In this document: one piece after another, positions 8,656 through 16,273 of the stretch
Layout of the letters: each line of letters starts with the position of its first letter
Numbering within the stretch: position 1 is the stretch's first letter
Origin: Phil1 sp040767925
GTDB taxonomy: Bacteria; Bacillota; Clostridia; Christensenellales; CAG-138
Assembly (NCBI GenBank): GCA_040767925.1
Contig: JAXGNN010000002.1
Location: 372,001 to 436,000 of the forward strand
Direction of reading: 5' to 3'
DNA length: 64,000 bases
Notes under the pieces: generated by a model
What the model was told of the DNA's origin: nothing
Databases searched by the model: none
What the model saw: only the letters and a program-made list of their open reading frames with translations
Translations under genes and position numbers: made by a program

Positions 8656-9783
8656 TTAGCGAGCATCCCACGTCTGCCGCTGTTCTTTCTTCCTGCCCAG
8701 CAGATGCCCAAGACCATGCTGGTCAATTATGGATTTGTAGAGACTGTTGCTCTGCCGCAGCTCCGTATTCTCCTGCTGTAATTTTCCTTTATCAAGCTGC
8801 TCACGGACAGAACGATATTCGTCGAGCTGTTTTGTGAGTGAGGCTATCGTTCTCGTAAGCTCAGCAACTTTCGCATTCAATCCAGCGATAGTCTTTTCAG
8901 CAGCCGCAAGCAGTTTTTCTAACTTGCTCTCGCGCTTTACCTGAACCGCATATTTTTTTGCTGCTGTGACCAGTGTGTTATAGTCCTCTTTCTCCAACAT
9001 GACCTTGGAGGATAACGGCACATTTTTCACTTCAATCTGCTCCACAGCCTGAACATCCACCTGCTTATTTTGTAGCTTTTCTATGGTTATTTCCAGTGCG
9101 GCGACCTCCTTCGATCGCTGCACTTTCTTGTAATCCATGACGCTCAAATGCTCATCATGGGTGCCAAGCTGCTCCCGCTCGACACCGTGCCGCTCCATCA
9201 CCTGAGAGAGCTGTTCCTTTTCGGATTTGACCCACTGACTCCATTCGGTATCGCCACGGGTGCCGCCAGTGAATCCTTGCGCTGCAAGTGCCTGTTTGAG
9301 TGACACACGAGTATCCAGCCCACGCTTGCTCCCTATGATGAACGGCACAAAATCTACATGCAGATGGGGCGTAGCCTCGTCCATGTGAAGATGGGCAGAG
9401 AAAACTTTTAGAAACGGATTTCGCTCCTGAAAGCTTTTCATAAACTCATCAAGTACAGATGCAGCGAGCTTTCCCTCCTCGTTTTCTGCGGCCATATTTT
9501 CTTTATTTCCAACCTGAAATATAACCTCATAAAACAGTTTCTCCTGCTTGCCTGTGCGTATCTTTTCATAATAATCATCAATGCAGCGGTCGTTTCGTTT
9601 TTGCTTGGCATTATATCTTTGCAGCGCCTCATCAAATAATTCGTGGTAGACATCTTTGATAGGCGTGTTGTCATATGAAATGTTTAACTGGGTTCGCTCG
9701 GCATCTATATTTGTGGCCTTGAATAAGCGGCTGTTGTGATTGACAGAACCTTTGCCAAGCATGACGCTTATCGTACGCTTCAT
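8656..9783 (-). CDS. MobV/Pre-family relaxase (plasmid recombination/mobilization enzyme)
   Basis: A 375-residue relaxase. The N-terminal MobV domain carries the three-His metal motif HLHMDEATPHLHVD at residues 131-144 and an upstream Asn/His-rich segment; the C-terminal third is coiled coil (KLEKLLAAAEKTIAGLNAKVAELTRTI and similar), typical of the family. It nicks the origin of transfer and pilots single-stranded DNA into a conjugation channel supplied by another element. I start at the ATG at 9783, with AAGGAG six bases upstream; the longer open frame to 9879 lacks conserved sequence. It follows the hairpin-rich segment 9784-10217, where the nick site most likely lies, and is the last mobility gene before the restriction cargo. 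Confidence 0.92.
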   Translation of the reverse strand: MKRTISVMLGKGSVNHNSRLFKATNIDAERTQLNISYDNTPIKDVYHELFDEALQRYNAKQKRNDRCIDDYYEKIRTGKQEKLFYEVIFQVGNKENMAAENEEGKLAASVLDEFMKSFQERNPFLKVFSAHLHMDEATPHLHVDFVPFIIGSKRGLDTRVSLKQALAAQGFTGGTRGDTEWSQWVKSEKEQLSQVMERHGVEREQLGTHDEHLSVMDYKKVQRSKEVAALEITIEKLQNKQVDVQAVEQIEVKNVPLSSKVMLEKEDYNTLVTAAKKYAVQVKRESKLEKLLAAAEKTIAGLNAKVAELTRTIASLTKQLDEYRSVREQLDKGKLQQENTELRQSNSLYKSIIDQHGLGHLLGRKKEQRQTWDAR

Positions 9784-10217
9784 TACATTCTCCTTCTTTT
9801 CGGCTGGTGTCCGGCAAAGCCGGGGTTTTGTTACTTTTTTCAAAAGTAACGCAAAAGCACTTTTGACACTGCGTATCAAAAGCGCCCTTGCGCCCTACGG
9901 GGTGGAAGGGGCTTTGCCCCGCCGCCTACGGGCGGCTCCCCAGTGCTCATCGCCCTTTGAAAAGGGCGGCCGCACGGCTTCCCTAAACTTTATCACTCGC
10001 CGTTGGGCAGGAGGAAAAGCGTTGCTTTCCCCCCGCTGGCGAGTGTTATCCGTGGCGCGGCGTCAAGGAGTTCGGGTTGTATTGCCTTACGGCAATCTCC
10101 ACCCGCAGGTATGCCCCCTTGACTTTGCACCCGCTCCCCGTGTCGGTCGTGACGATAGTGACGGTATTTTTGATACTGTTACCACTCTCGAAAATATCGA
10201 CACGACCGTCACCATCG
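9784..10217. other. Non-coding hairpin cluster between relaxase and RepA genes; candidate origin of transfer
   Basis: This 434-bp stretch has no credible gene but at least four strong inverted repeats: GTTACTTTT/AAAAGTAAC (9830-9850), GCACTTTTGA/TCAAAAGCGC with a 9-nt loop (9857-9885), GGGGC/GCCCC (9908-9920) and CGCCCTTT/AAAGGGCG (9951-9968), plus CCGCC/GGCGG near 9922-9935. Its local GC exceeds that of its neighbours. Mobilization origins commonly sit immediately upstream of MobV relaxase genes and contain such hairpins, so this is the best candidate oriT. No nick site is identified. Confidence 0.5.
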
Positions 10218-11372
10218 TCACGCGTGGGAGTTATCCAGCGTCAGCTCGATCGTCCTTCCGGCATGGGCACGGCTGCTCCCATATCGGATGCCATATTCGT
10301 TCCACAGCCTATCCGCCCCGACGTTTAATTTTCGTGTCAGAACATTTGGCTGAATATCCATCCTATCCAACCTATCAATCAATTCCGTTGCACTGCCGCT
10401 CCATCTGGGAGCGACAGCCGTTACGAGACGAGCAACGGCCTCAAGTATCGGATCAGGTGGCTCTTTCCAGAGCTGCGTTTCCTTATCGGTCAACTGCCAT
10501 AAACAACGGTCACGGTCAAAGAGAAGATGCAATTTTTGATCCTGCTGATCTCTGCCGACGATTTCCAAAATGGCCTTGTTCTCCGTGCGTTTTTCCTTCT
10601 GCATAATGAACGCGCCATCCGCTGCGCCAAGCAGACCGTTTGTGCCGGATATGGTATCAAAAGAATCGTCTGCCGATTGCTTTCGCGTGTGATGGACGAG
10701 CATAACGCAGACATTGTGATGATCCGCGAATTGCTTAAGCTTGGTCACAATTTCATAGTCGCTGGCGTAGCTGTATTTTTCGCCGCCAACCTCACGTACC
10801 TTTTGCAAAGTGTCGATGATAATGAGCCTCGTATCGGGATGCTCACTCACGAATTTTTTGAGCTGACCGTCTAACCCTTCGGTCACATTTTTGGCGTGAG
10901 TCGCAAAATAGAAATTATCTATGCTGTCCATACCAAACATCCGCGACAGCCGCTTTTGCAGCCGTGCATAGTCATCCTCCAGCGCAAGATAGAGGACAGT
11001 GCCTTTGTGAACGAGGTATTCCCATAGGGAAATACCCCCGCTCACATGGTAGCCAAGCTGCGCCATGAAGAAAGATTTTCCGACCTTAGGCGCTCCGGCG
11101 AACAGGTATGTGCCGGAACACAGCAACCCATCAATCACCTGTGCCCTCGGCTGGTAAACTGTGTCATATAGCTCTGTGAGGGAAACGGTGTGTAGGTAAT
11201 CGGGATTGTTCATTTTCCGAAAATAATCTCTTATATAATCGTCCTCGAAATCATCATTGATTTTTGGCTTATCTTCGGGTATACTTGTCTCAAGTTTTAG
11301 CGATGGTGATTGCCCCTCGCCTGTTGCCGCAGGCGAATCCAGGGCGGTCACTTTTTCTTTGGTTTCGTCCAT
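10218..11372 (-). CDS. RepA-like AAA ATPase (RecA-fold replicative helicase-like)
   Basis: A 384-residue protein with a RecA-type ATPase core of the RepA/AAA_25 family: Walker A GAPKVGKSFF, a central VLYLALEDDYARLQKRL, Walker B RLIIIDTLQK, then CVMLVHHTRK and a Gly-rich segment SGTNGLLGAADG. Hexameric RepA helicases unwind plasmid origins; in integrative elements the protein probably supports replication of the circular form or unwinding during transfer. The ATG at 11372 has AGGAGG seven bases upstream and overlaps the stop of the MobC-like gene as TAATG, indicating translational coupling. About 60 N-terminal residues are acidic and low in complexity. Confidence 0.85.
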   Translation of the reverse strand: MDETKEKVTALDSPAATGEGQSPSLKLETSIPEDKPKINDDFEDDYIRDYFRKMNNPDYLHTVSLTELYDTVYQPRAQVIDGLLCSGTYLFAGAPKVGKSFFMAQLGYHVSGGISLWEYLVHKGTVLYLALEDDYARLQKRLSRMFGMDSIDNFYFATHAKNVTEGLDGQLKKFVSEHPDTRLIIIDTLQKVREVGGEKYSYASDYEIVTKLKQFADHHNVCVMLVHHTRKQSADDSFDTISGTNGLLGAADGAFIMQKEKRTENKAILEIVGRDQQDQKLHLLFDRDRCLWQLTDKETQLWKEPPDPILEAVARLVTAVAPRWSGSATELIDRLDRMDIQPNVLTRKLNVGADRLWNEYGIRYGSSRAHAGRTIELTLDNSHA

Positions 11373-11695
11373 TAGCACTCCTCCTTTAAGCCATCCATTG
11401 TTGTGGTGATAAGCTGGATCGTGTCCAGCAAGTCATCGTCAACCTGTTCGCCGGAGGCAATGCGCTGCAATTCTTCCAACACGGCGGCAAGCTGATTGCG
11501 GAGGGCTTTATACACACGGGGATTGCCCTGTACCATAATATCTAAGCATTGCAGGCGCCGGACGATATAATCCTGCTTGGTCAGGCCGGAAAGACGAACG
11601 GCGGTCTCAATCCGCTCATCTTCCTCCGGCGATACGCGGAACGCCACAGTCTTGTTGCGCCAGCGGCCTTTATTGTCTAAACTTTTTAGTGACAT
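11372..11695 (-). CDS. MobC-like ribbon-helix-helix relaxosome accessory protein
   Basis: A 107-residue basic protein with the pattern NKTVAFRVSPEEDERIETAVRLSGLTKQDYIVRRL, a ribbon-helix-helix DNA-binding fold seen in MobC-like mobilization proteins, followed by helices carrying acidic residues. Such proteins bind near the transfer origin and help the relaxase open the nick region. The start at 11695 has AAAGGAG about ten bases upstream; a TTG at 11704 is too close to it. It lies between the integrase gene (5-bp gap) and the RepA-like gene (1-bp overlap). Naming as MobC-like rests on fold and context; it could be a copy-control repressor. Confidence 0.72.
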   Translation of the reverse strand: MSLKSLDNKGRWRNKTVAFRVSPEEDERIETAVRLSGLTKQDYIVRRLQCLDIMVQGNPRVYKALRNQLAAVLEELQRIASGEQVDDDLLDTIQLITTTMDGLKEEC

Positions 11696-11700
11696 AGTAT

Positions 11701-12783
11701 TCAAACTCCTTTCCCGGTTCTTTGAACATCCAGTTTTTCCGCCATTTCCGTCTGCCGCGTGGGAAACAAATGAGCATAACGATACGTAATGTCGATACTC
11801 TCGTGACCCACGCGGTCTGCAATCGCCAGCGCCGTGAATCCCATATCGATCAGCAAACTTATGTGGCTATGTCTTAAATCATGGATTCTGATCCGTTTTA
11901 CCCCTGTTTCCTTGGTGCCTCTATCCATCTCGTGATGAAGATAATGCTTGCTAATGGGGAAAACCCGGCTATCCGGCTCCACGTTATAAAACTGCTTGAG
12001 ATAGTCCTGCATTTCGCCGCACAAAAACTGCGGCATGGTTATGATGCGATTGCTCTTTTTGGTTTTGGGCGTTGTGATTACATCCTGTCCTTTTAGCCGT
12101 TGGTAGGATTTATTGATGCGCACCGTCTCGTTTTCAAAGTCAAAGTCTGCCGGGGTGAGCGCCAGAAGCTCACCCTCTTGGATTCCACACCAGTAAAGCA
12201 TCTCAAAGGCGTAGTAGGACATGGGTTTATCCATCATGGCATCGGAAAACCTTTCATATTCTTCCTTTGTCCAAAAGAGCATTTCCCGGCGTTCCTCTGT
12301 CCCCATATTGCCCGCCCTCTGCGCAGGGTTGAGTTGCAACCCGTAATATCGGATAGCATGGTTGAAAATGCAGCTAAGCTGGTTGTGAACTGTTTTTAGA
12401 TAGGTCAGGGAGTAATGCTTTCCCTTGGAATCCGTCAATTCCCGTATTTCATTTTGCCAGTCGATAATGTCCTTTGCCGTAATCTCAGATAGCTTACGTT
12501 TTCTAAAATAAGGAAGGATTTTCTTCTGAATGATGCTGTCCTTGGTCAGCCATGTGTTCAATTTCAGCTTGGGTTTGATGTCCTTTTCGTAAAGCTGAAC
12601 AAAGCTCTCAAAGGTCATGTTCACATCTGCCTGCTTTTGCTGTAGAAACTCCCGCTCCCACGCCTGTGCTTCTTTCTTGGTGGTAAAGCCGCGCTTTAAC
12701 TTCTGCTGCCGCTCGCCTCTCCAATCGGTATAGCGGAATTGCACATACCATGTGCCGTTGTCGTAATTCTTAAAAGCTGCCAT
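11701..12783 (-). CDS. Tyrosine-family integrase with a substituted catalytic arginine
   Basis: A 360-residue site-specific recombinase with an N-terminal arm-binding domain (YVQFRYTDWRGERQQK, GFTTKKEAQAWE), a SAM-like core-binding domain (about 58-165) and a C-terminal catalytic domain. H301-x-x-R304, H327 and the nucleophile Y336 (RYAHL) are present. The first catalytic Arg, normally in the motif G-x-R-x-G-E, is Gln202 here (CGIQEGELL, codon CAA at 12180-12178), one transition from CGA. That Arg contacts the scissile phosphate, so activity is doubtful. It starts with TAATG coupling to the Xis gene. Insertion at guaA is inferred from position. Confidence 0.93.
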   Translation of the reverse strand: MAAFKNYDNGTWYVQFRYTDWRGERQQKLKRGFTTKKEAQAWEREFLQQKQADVNMTFESFVQLYEKDIKPKLKLNTWLTKDSIIQKKILPYFRKRKLSEITAKDIIDWQNEIRELTDSKGKHYSLTYLKTVHNQLSCIFNHAIRYYGLQLNPAQRAGNMGTEERREMLFWTKEEYERFSDAMMDKPMSYYAFEMLYWCGIQEGELLALTPADFDFENETVRINKSYQRLKGQDVITTPKTKKSNRIITMPQFLCGEMQDYLKQFYNVEPDSRVFPISKHYLHHEMDRGTKETGVKRIRIHDLRHSHISLLIDMGFTALAIADRVGHESIDITYRYAHLFPTRQTEMAEKLDVQRTGKGV

Positions 12784-12983
12784 TAAGGTCTCCTTTCGTT
12801 CTGGTCGCGGGTTCCATAAAACTTCTCATAAAAGAACTTCCTGTCGATCCGGCCAGAGATGGTGATACAGCCGGTCTTCTTCAGTTCCGCGTTCATGGAA
12901 CGGATTAGCTTGTAGGCATAGGGCTTGGAAACGCCCAATTCCTCCGCTACTTCCTCAACTCGTAAAAACATTTGTCCTGCCAC
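12783..12983 (-). CDS. Excisionase-like helix-turn-helix protein
   Basis: A 66-residue protein with a winged helix-turn-helix (FLRVEEVAEELGVSKPYAYKLIRSMN) and a basic C-terminal wing, matching small Xis/AlpA-type proteins that sit directly before tyrosine integrase genes and bend DNA to favour excision. The GTG at 12983 is preferred because AGGAGG lies seven bases upstream; an internal ATG at 12971 is the alternative. The gene overlaps the integrase start by one base (TAATG). It is the first gene of the mobility operon, whose promoter lies at 13142-13170. Confidence 0.8.
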   Translation of the reverse strand: MAGQMFLRVEEVAEELGVSKPYAYKLIRSMNAELKKTGCITISGRIDRKFFYEKFYGTRDQNERRP

Positions 12984-13141
12984 TTAAATACCTCCTGTTC
13001 TTGCCCTTTGGGGCATAGTGATTTCTTTAGTGTCGGAATTACTTTATGGCCGCCATCCGATTCGCCCGGGCGGACGCGCCATTACCGTGACGCGCGACGG
13101 CTATTATGTTTAACTTAACTGTATTTATTTAAGTCATTTTC

Positions 13142-13170
13142 ATTATACTAACACTATTCCGTTAAGTCAA
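13142..13170 (-). promoter_or_regulatory. Promoter of the xis-int-mob operon
   Basis: Minus-strand -35 TTGACT (13170-13165), 17-bp spacer, perfect -10 TATAAT (13147-13142). It diverges from the XRE gene promoter and is flanked by two copies of ATGTTTAACTT (13106-13116 and 13186-13196), each followed by an ATTTAAG word: a likely shared operator. The 300 bp 12984-13283 hold no gene. Confidence 0.75.
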
Positions 13171-13213
13171 GCGGTTTTCAAGAAAATGTTTAACTTTTTT
13201 ATTTAAGTTTTTC

Positions 13214-13243
13214 TTGACTGTTCTTAAACTTATATGCTATACT
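13214..13243 (+). promoter_or_regulatory. Promoter of the XRE regulator gene
   Basis: Plus-strand TTGACT (13214-13219), 18-bp spacer, TATACT (13238-13243), about 40 bp upstream of the ATG. The -35 lies just right of one ATGTTTAACTT/ATTTAAG pair, so the regulator may control itself. Confidence 0.72.
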
Positions 13244-13283
13244 CGTCTCAAAGGTCACTCTACTATGAACAGGGGACGATGTT

Positions 13284-13805
13284 ATGGCAATCGGTGAGAG
13301 AATCAGATTTATCCGCAATCTGCGCGGCATGACGCAGAAATATCTTGGAATGGCCATCGGCTTTACTGAAAAGACCGCCGATGTCCGCATGGCGCAGTAT
13401 GAATCCGGCGCTCGGACGCCGAAAGAGAACATGACTGCCGACCTTGCTAATGTCTTGGATGTATGTCCACAGGCTTTGGCTGTGCCCGACATCGACACCG
13501 ACATTGGCCTGATGCACACCTTGTTTGCGCTTGAAGACTTGCGCGGCCTGAAAGTCTCGGAAATTGATGGCGAGTTGTGCTTGCGGCTGGATAAATCCAG
13601 AGGCATGACTTATGTGGGAATGCTCGAGATGCTTTCCGCTTGGCTTGAGCAAGCTAAAAAGCTGGAGTCCGGGGAAATCACCAAAGAGGAATACGACAAA
13701 TGGCGGTACACCTACCCCAAGCTTGACACCTCTCAGATATGGGCGAAGGTTCCTTCTCAGGAGCTTAGCGATTACCTCATAGACGCCCTAAAAGAGAAGG
13801 AATAA
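13284..13805 (+). CDS. XRE-family transcriptional regulator of the mobile element
   Basis: A 173-residue protein with an N-terminal Cro/CI helix-turn-helix (IGERIRFIRNLRGMTQKYLGMAIGF, then ARTPKENMTADLANVLDVCPQAL) and a longer C-terminal domain with a helix-rich tail (GMLEMLSAWLEQAKKLESGEITKEEYDKW), a layout common to regulators of integrative elements. AGGGGA precedes the ATG at a workable distance. It is transcribed divergently from xis-int, and the intergenic region carries duplicated palindrome-like words, so it probably represses or times the excision operon. An intrinsic terminator follows directly. Confidence 0.82.
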   Translation: MAIGERIRFIRNLRGMTQKYLGMAIGFTEKTADVRMAQYESGARTPKENMTADLANVLDVCPQALAVPDIDTDIGLMHTLFALEDLRGLKVSEIDGELCLRLDKSRGMTYVGMLEMLSAWLEQAKKLESGEITKEEYDKWRYTYPKLDTSQIWAKVPSQELSDYLIDALKEKE

Positions 13806-13825
13806 GCACCTTTTCCATACAAACA

Positions 13826-13868
13826 AAAACGGTCTTGCCAACTTTTCAAAAGTCAGCAAGACCGTTTT
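13826..13868 (+). terminator. Intrinsic terminator after the XRE regulator gene
   Basis: A 13-bp stem AAAACGGTCTTGC (13826-13838) pairs with GCAAGACCGTTTT (13856-13868), followed by ATTT. The A-run on the left arm lets it work in both directions. Confidence 0.85.
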
Positions 13869-13943
13869 ATTTAGGATAAAGATGATTTACCTGCAAACCA
13901 CCTGATATACGGGAGTAAACAGAGTAAATCCGAAAATAGCTTC

Positions 13944-13964
13944 TGCTATCAATCTGCTATCAAA
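13944..13964 (+). repeat. Paired TGCTATCAA repeats (candidate right arm sites)
   Basis: TGCTATCAA at 13944-13952 and TGCTATCAAA at 13955-13964, 11 bp apart in the same orientation, about 60-80 bp inside the guaA junction. The same word is duplicated near the opposite end of the element at 918 and 948. Confidence 0.5.
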
Positions 13965-13965
13965 T

Positions 13966-14012
13966 GAAGAAAAAATGCCCCAAAAGTCCTGAGATTTCAA
14001 GGCTTTTGGGGC
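13966..14012 (-). terminator. Intrinsic terminator of guaA, located inside the mobile element
   Basis: GCCCCAAAAG (13977-13986) pairs with CTTTTGGGGC (14003-14012); on the minus strand the stem is followed by ATTTTTTCTTC. It lies 9 bp past the guaA stop and left of the proposed attR core, so the element would be supplying the terminator. Confidence 0.85.
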
Positions 14013-14020
14013 TTCGTTAA

Positions 14021-15544
14021 TCACTCCCACTCAATCGTTCCCGGCGGCTTGCTGGTGATGTCGTACACCACGCGGTTGACGTGGGGCACCTCGGCGATGA
14101 TGCGCTCGGAGATGCGGCGAAGGACCGGATAGGGCAATTCCGCCCACTCGACGGTCATGGCGTCGGTCGATGTGACGGCGCGAACGCCGATGACGTAATC
14201 GTACGTGCGAAGGTCGCCCATCACGCCCACGGTCTGTATGCCGGTGAAGACCGTGAAATACTGCCAGATCTTCTCCGCGAGGCCCGCCGCGGCGAGCTCC
14301 TGGCGCAGGATATGGTCGCTGTGGCGGAGGATCTGCAGCCTGTCTTCCGTGATTTCGCCGATCACGCGGATGGCGAGGCCGGGACCCGGGAAGGGCTGGC
14401 GCCACACGAGCTCGTGCGCGATGCCAAGAGATTCGCCCAGCGCGCGGACCTCGTCCTTGAAGAGCATGCGAAGCGGCTCCACGATGCCCTTGAAACCCAC
14501 GTCCTCAGGCAGGCCGCCCACGTTGTGGTGGGATTTAATCTTCGCGCCCGTGGCCGTGCCGGACTCGATCACGTCGGGATAGATGGTGCCCTGCAGCAGC
14601 CATTCGGCGCCGCCGAGCTTCTTCGCCTCCTCCTCGAAGACGCGGATGAACTCCTCGCCGATGATCTTCCTTTTGCGCTCCGGCTCCGTAACGCCCGCGA
14701 GCTTATCGAGAAAGCGCTTCCTTGCGTCCACGGCGACGATGTTGAGGTTGAGCTTGTCGCGATAGAAGCCGATGACCTCCTCAGCCTCGTTGTGGCGCAG
14801 AAGCCCGTGGTCGACGAAGATGCAGGTGAGCCGGTCGCCTACGGCGCGATGCACGAGCACCGCGGCTACCGAGGAATCCACGCCGCCCGAAAGCGCGCCG
14901 AGCACGCGCTCCCCTCCGACCTTCGCGCGTACTTCCTCCACGAGCGCGTCCGCGAGGCCCGCGGGGGTATAGTCGCATTGTAAGCCGCAGATATTCTTAA
15001 GGAAATTCGAGAAGACGCGCTCTCCCTTGGGCGTATGCGCGACCTCCGCGTGGAACTGGATGCCGTAGAGCTTCCTTTGGTCGTCCGCGAACGCGGCCAC
15101 GGGGCAGGCGTCCGTCCCGGCGATGGTCGCAAAGCCCGGCGGGCAGGCGCTCACGAAGTCGTTGTGGTTCATCCAGACGAAGCCGGAATCGAGCCCTTCG
15201 AGCAGGGGATGCGCCTTCATGCGCACGGATGTGCGCCCGTACTCGCGCACGTCCGCCGCGTCGATTTTGCCGCCCATGACCTTGGCGATATATTGCATGC
15301 CGTAGCAGATGCCCAGTATGGGCACGCCGAGCGAGAAGACCTCCTCGTCGCACGCCTTCGCGTCCGCGGCGTACACGCTGTCCGGCCCGCCCGTCATGAC
15401 GACGGCCGAGAGCGCCTCGCCCCTGATTTTGTCGATGGACGCCGTATGCGGCAGAAGCTCGCTGTATACGCCCGCCTCGCGCACGCGGCGCGCGATGAGC
15501 TGATTGTACTGGCCCCCGAAGTCGAGGACGACCACCCTTTCCAT
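14021..15544 (-). CDS. guaA: GMP synthase (glutamine-hydrolysing)
   Basis: A 507-residue two-domain enzyme converting XMP, glutamine and ATP to GMP. The class I amidotransferase domain has the nucleophile Cys80 in GICYGMQ and the His165/Glu167 pair in QFHAEVAH. The ATP pyrophosphatase domain has the PP-loop SGGVDSS (219-225), and the C-terminal dimerization domain ends in DITSKPPGTIEWE. It follows xpt with a 4-bp gap, forming a purine-salvage pair that routes xanthine through XMP to GMP. The last codons form the attachment site of the neighbouring element and the C-terminus is intact. Confidence 0.97.
   Translation of the reverse strand: MERVVVLDFGGQYNQLIARRVREAGVYSELLPHTASIDKIRGEALSAVVMTGGPDSVYAADAKACDEEVFSLGVPILGICYGMQYIAKVMGGKIDAADVREYGRTSVRMKAHPLLEGLDSGFVWMNHNDFVSACPPGFATIAGTDACPVAAFADDQRKLYGIQFHAEVAHTPKGERVFSNFLKNICGLQCDYTPAGLADALVEEVRAKVGGERVLGALSGGVDSSVAAVLVHRAVGDRLTCIFVDHGLLRHNEAEEVIGFYRDKLNLNIVAVDARKRFLDKLAGVTEPERKRKIIGEEFIRVFEEEAKKLGGAEWLLQGTIYPDVIESGTATGAKIKSHHNVGGLPEDVGFKGIVEPLRMLFKDEVRALGESLGIAHELVWRQPFPGPGLAIRVIGEITEDRLQILRHSDHILRQELAAAGLAEKIWQYFTVFTGIQTVGVMGDLRTYDYVIGVRAVTSTDAMTVEWAELPYPVLRRISERIIAEVPHVNRVVYDITSKPPGTIEWE
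14023..14032 (+). other. Candidate attR core overlapping the guaA stop codon
   Basis: ACTCCCACTC overlaps the last three codons and the first base of the stop of guaA on the minus strand, so insertion here regenerates an intact guaA C-terminus. The matching copy is at 806-815. Confidence 0.45.
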
Positions 15545-15548
15545 ATCC

Positions 15549-16127
15549 TTACTCTTCCTCCCGGAACACGATGCCGTGTTCGTCCGCGCGCTCGATGATG
15601 GCGAGCGCGTGCAGGTTCGCCCCGTTCTCGCGCAAACGCGCGCCGCCGGGCTGGAATCCCTTTTCGATCGCGACGCCGATGCCGATGAGCTGCGCGCCCG
15701 CTTGTTCTATGATGTCCACAAGGCCGCGCAAAGCTTCGCCGTTGGCGAGAAAATCGTCGACGATGAGCACCTTGTCATTTTGGTTGAGCCACTGGCGGCT
15801 CATGATGAGCGTGACCCGCTTCTTATACGTGTAGGAATAGATGTCGCTGTGGTAGAGGCCGCCCTCGATGTTGTCGCTCTTGGCCTTTTTGGCGAAGACC
15901 ATCGGCACGCCGAATTCCTCCGCGCAGACGGTCGCGAGCGCGATGCCCGAGGCCTCCACCGTCAGTACCGCCGTCAACCCCGTTAAATCGAAAAGGCGGG
16001 CGAACTCTTTTGCCATACCGCGCATGAGTTTCACGTCCACGCGGTGGTTGAGGAATCCGTCCACCTTGATGATGTTGCCGGGGAGCACCTTGCCTTCCGT
16101 TCGGATGCGTTGCTTCAACTCATTCAT
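15549..16127 (-). CDS. xpt: Xanthine phosphoribosyltransferase
   Basis: A 192-residue type I phosphoribosyltransferase that makes XMP from xanthine and PRPP. The PRPP-binding loop is LIVDDFLANGEA; the N-terminal LPGNIIKVDGFLNHRVD and YHSDIYSYTYKKRVTL segments are characteristic of Xpt. Length matches the family. Its product is the substrate of GuaA, encoded 4 bp downstream. A -10-like TATAAT (16165-16160) leaves only about 30 nt of leader, too short for the purine riboswitch that often precedes xpt. Confidence 0.96.
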   Translation of the reverse strand: MNELKQRIRTEGKVLPGNIIKVDGFLNHRVDVKLMRGMAKEFARLFDLTGLTAVLTVEASGIALATVCAEEFGVPMVFAKKAKSDNIEGGLYHSDIYSYTYKKRVTLIMSRQWLNQNDKVLIVDDFLANGEALRGLVDIIEQAGAQLIGIGVAIEKGFQPGGARLRENGANLHALAIIERADEHGIVFREEE

Positions 16128-16198
16128 AGGGATCTATCTCCAATCAAAAAGAATGCGGCATTATACGATGATATTCATCAACATAATAGAGAGTATAA

Positions 16199-16231
16199 CA
16201 AAAATAGCCCCGAATCAAGTATGTCGGGGCT
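16199..16231 (-). terminator. Intrinsic terminator after the Rrf2 regulator gene
   Basis: AGCCCCGA (16206-16213) pairs with TCGGGGCT (16224-16231); read on the minus strand it is followed by ATTTTTG. It separates the Rrf2 gene from xpt-guaA. Confidence 0.85.
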
Positions 16232-16273
16232 AAAAATTCGTGGACAGGGCGCGCGCGCCCGCGGGCCGCACGC

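Larger units (their letters stand above)
806..14032. mobile_element. Integrative mobilizable element inserted at the 3' end of guaA, carrying type I R-M and PrrC
   Basis: The segment has clearly lower GC than the chromosome to its right and holds a full mobilizable-element gene set: Xis, tyrosine integrase, MobC-like protein, RepA-like ATPase, MobV relaxase, XRE regulators and a type I restriction cargo. The right end falls in the last codons of guaA, a site used by many Firmicute integrative elements. A 10-bp sequence ACTCCCACTC spanning the guaA stop (14023-14032) recurs in the same orientation at 806-815. TGCTATCAA repeats lie inside both ends (918-927 and 948-957; 13944-13952 and 13955-13964), as expected for integrase arm sites. 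No conjugation (type IV secretion) genes are present, so transfer would need a helper. The left limit is the weaker of the two. Confidence 0.6.

Noticed and set aside
16128..16200. Purine riboswitch before xpt
   Set aside because: Only about 70 bp separate xpt from the preceding terminator and the likely leader is about 30 nt; the conserved purine aptamer core is not visible.
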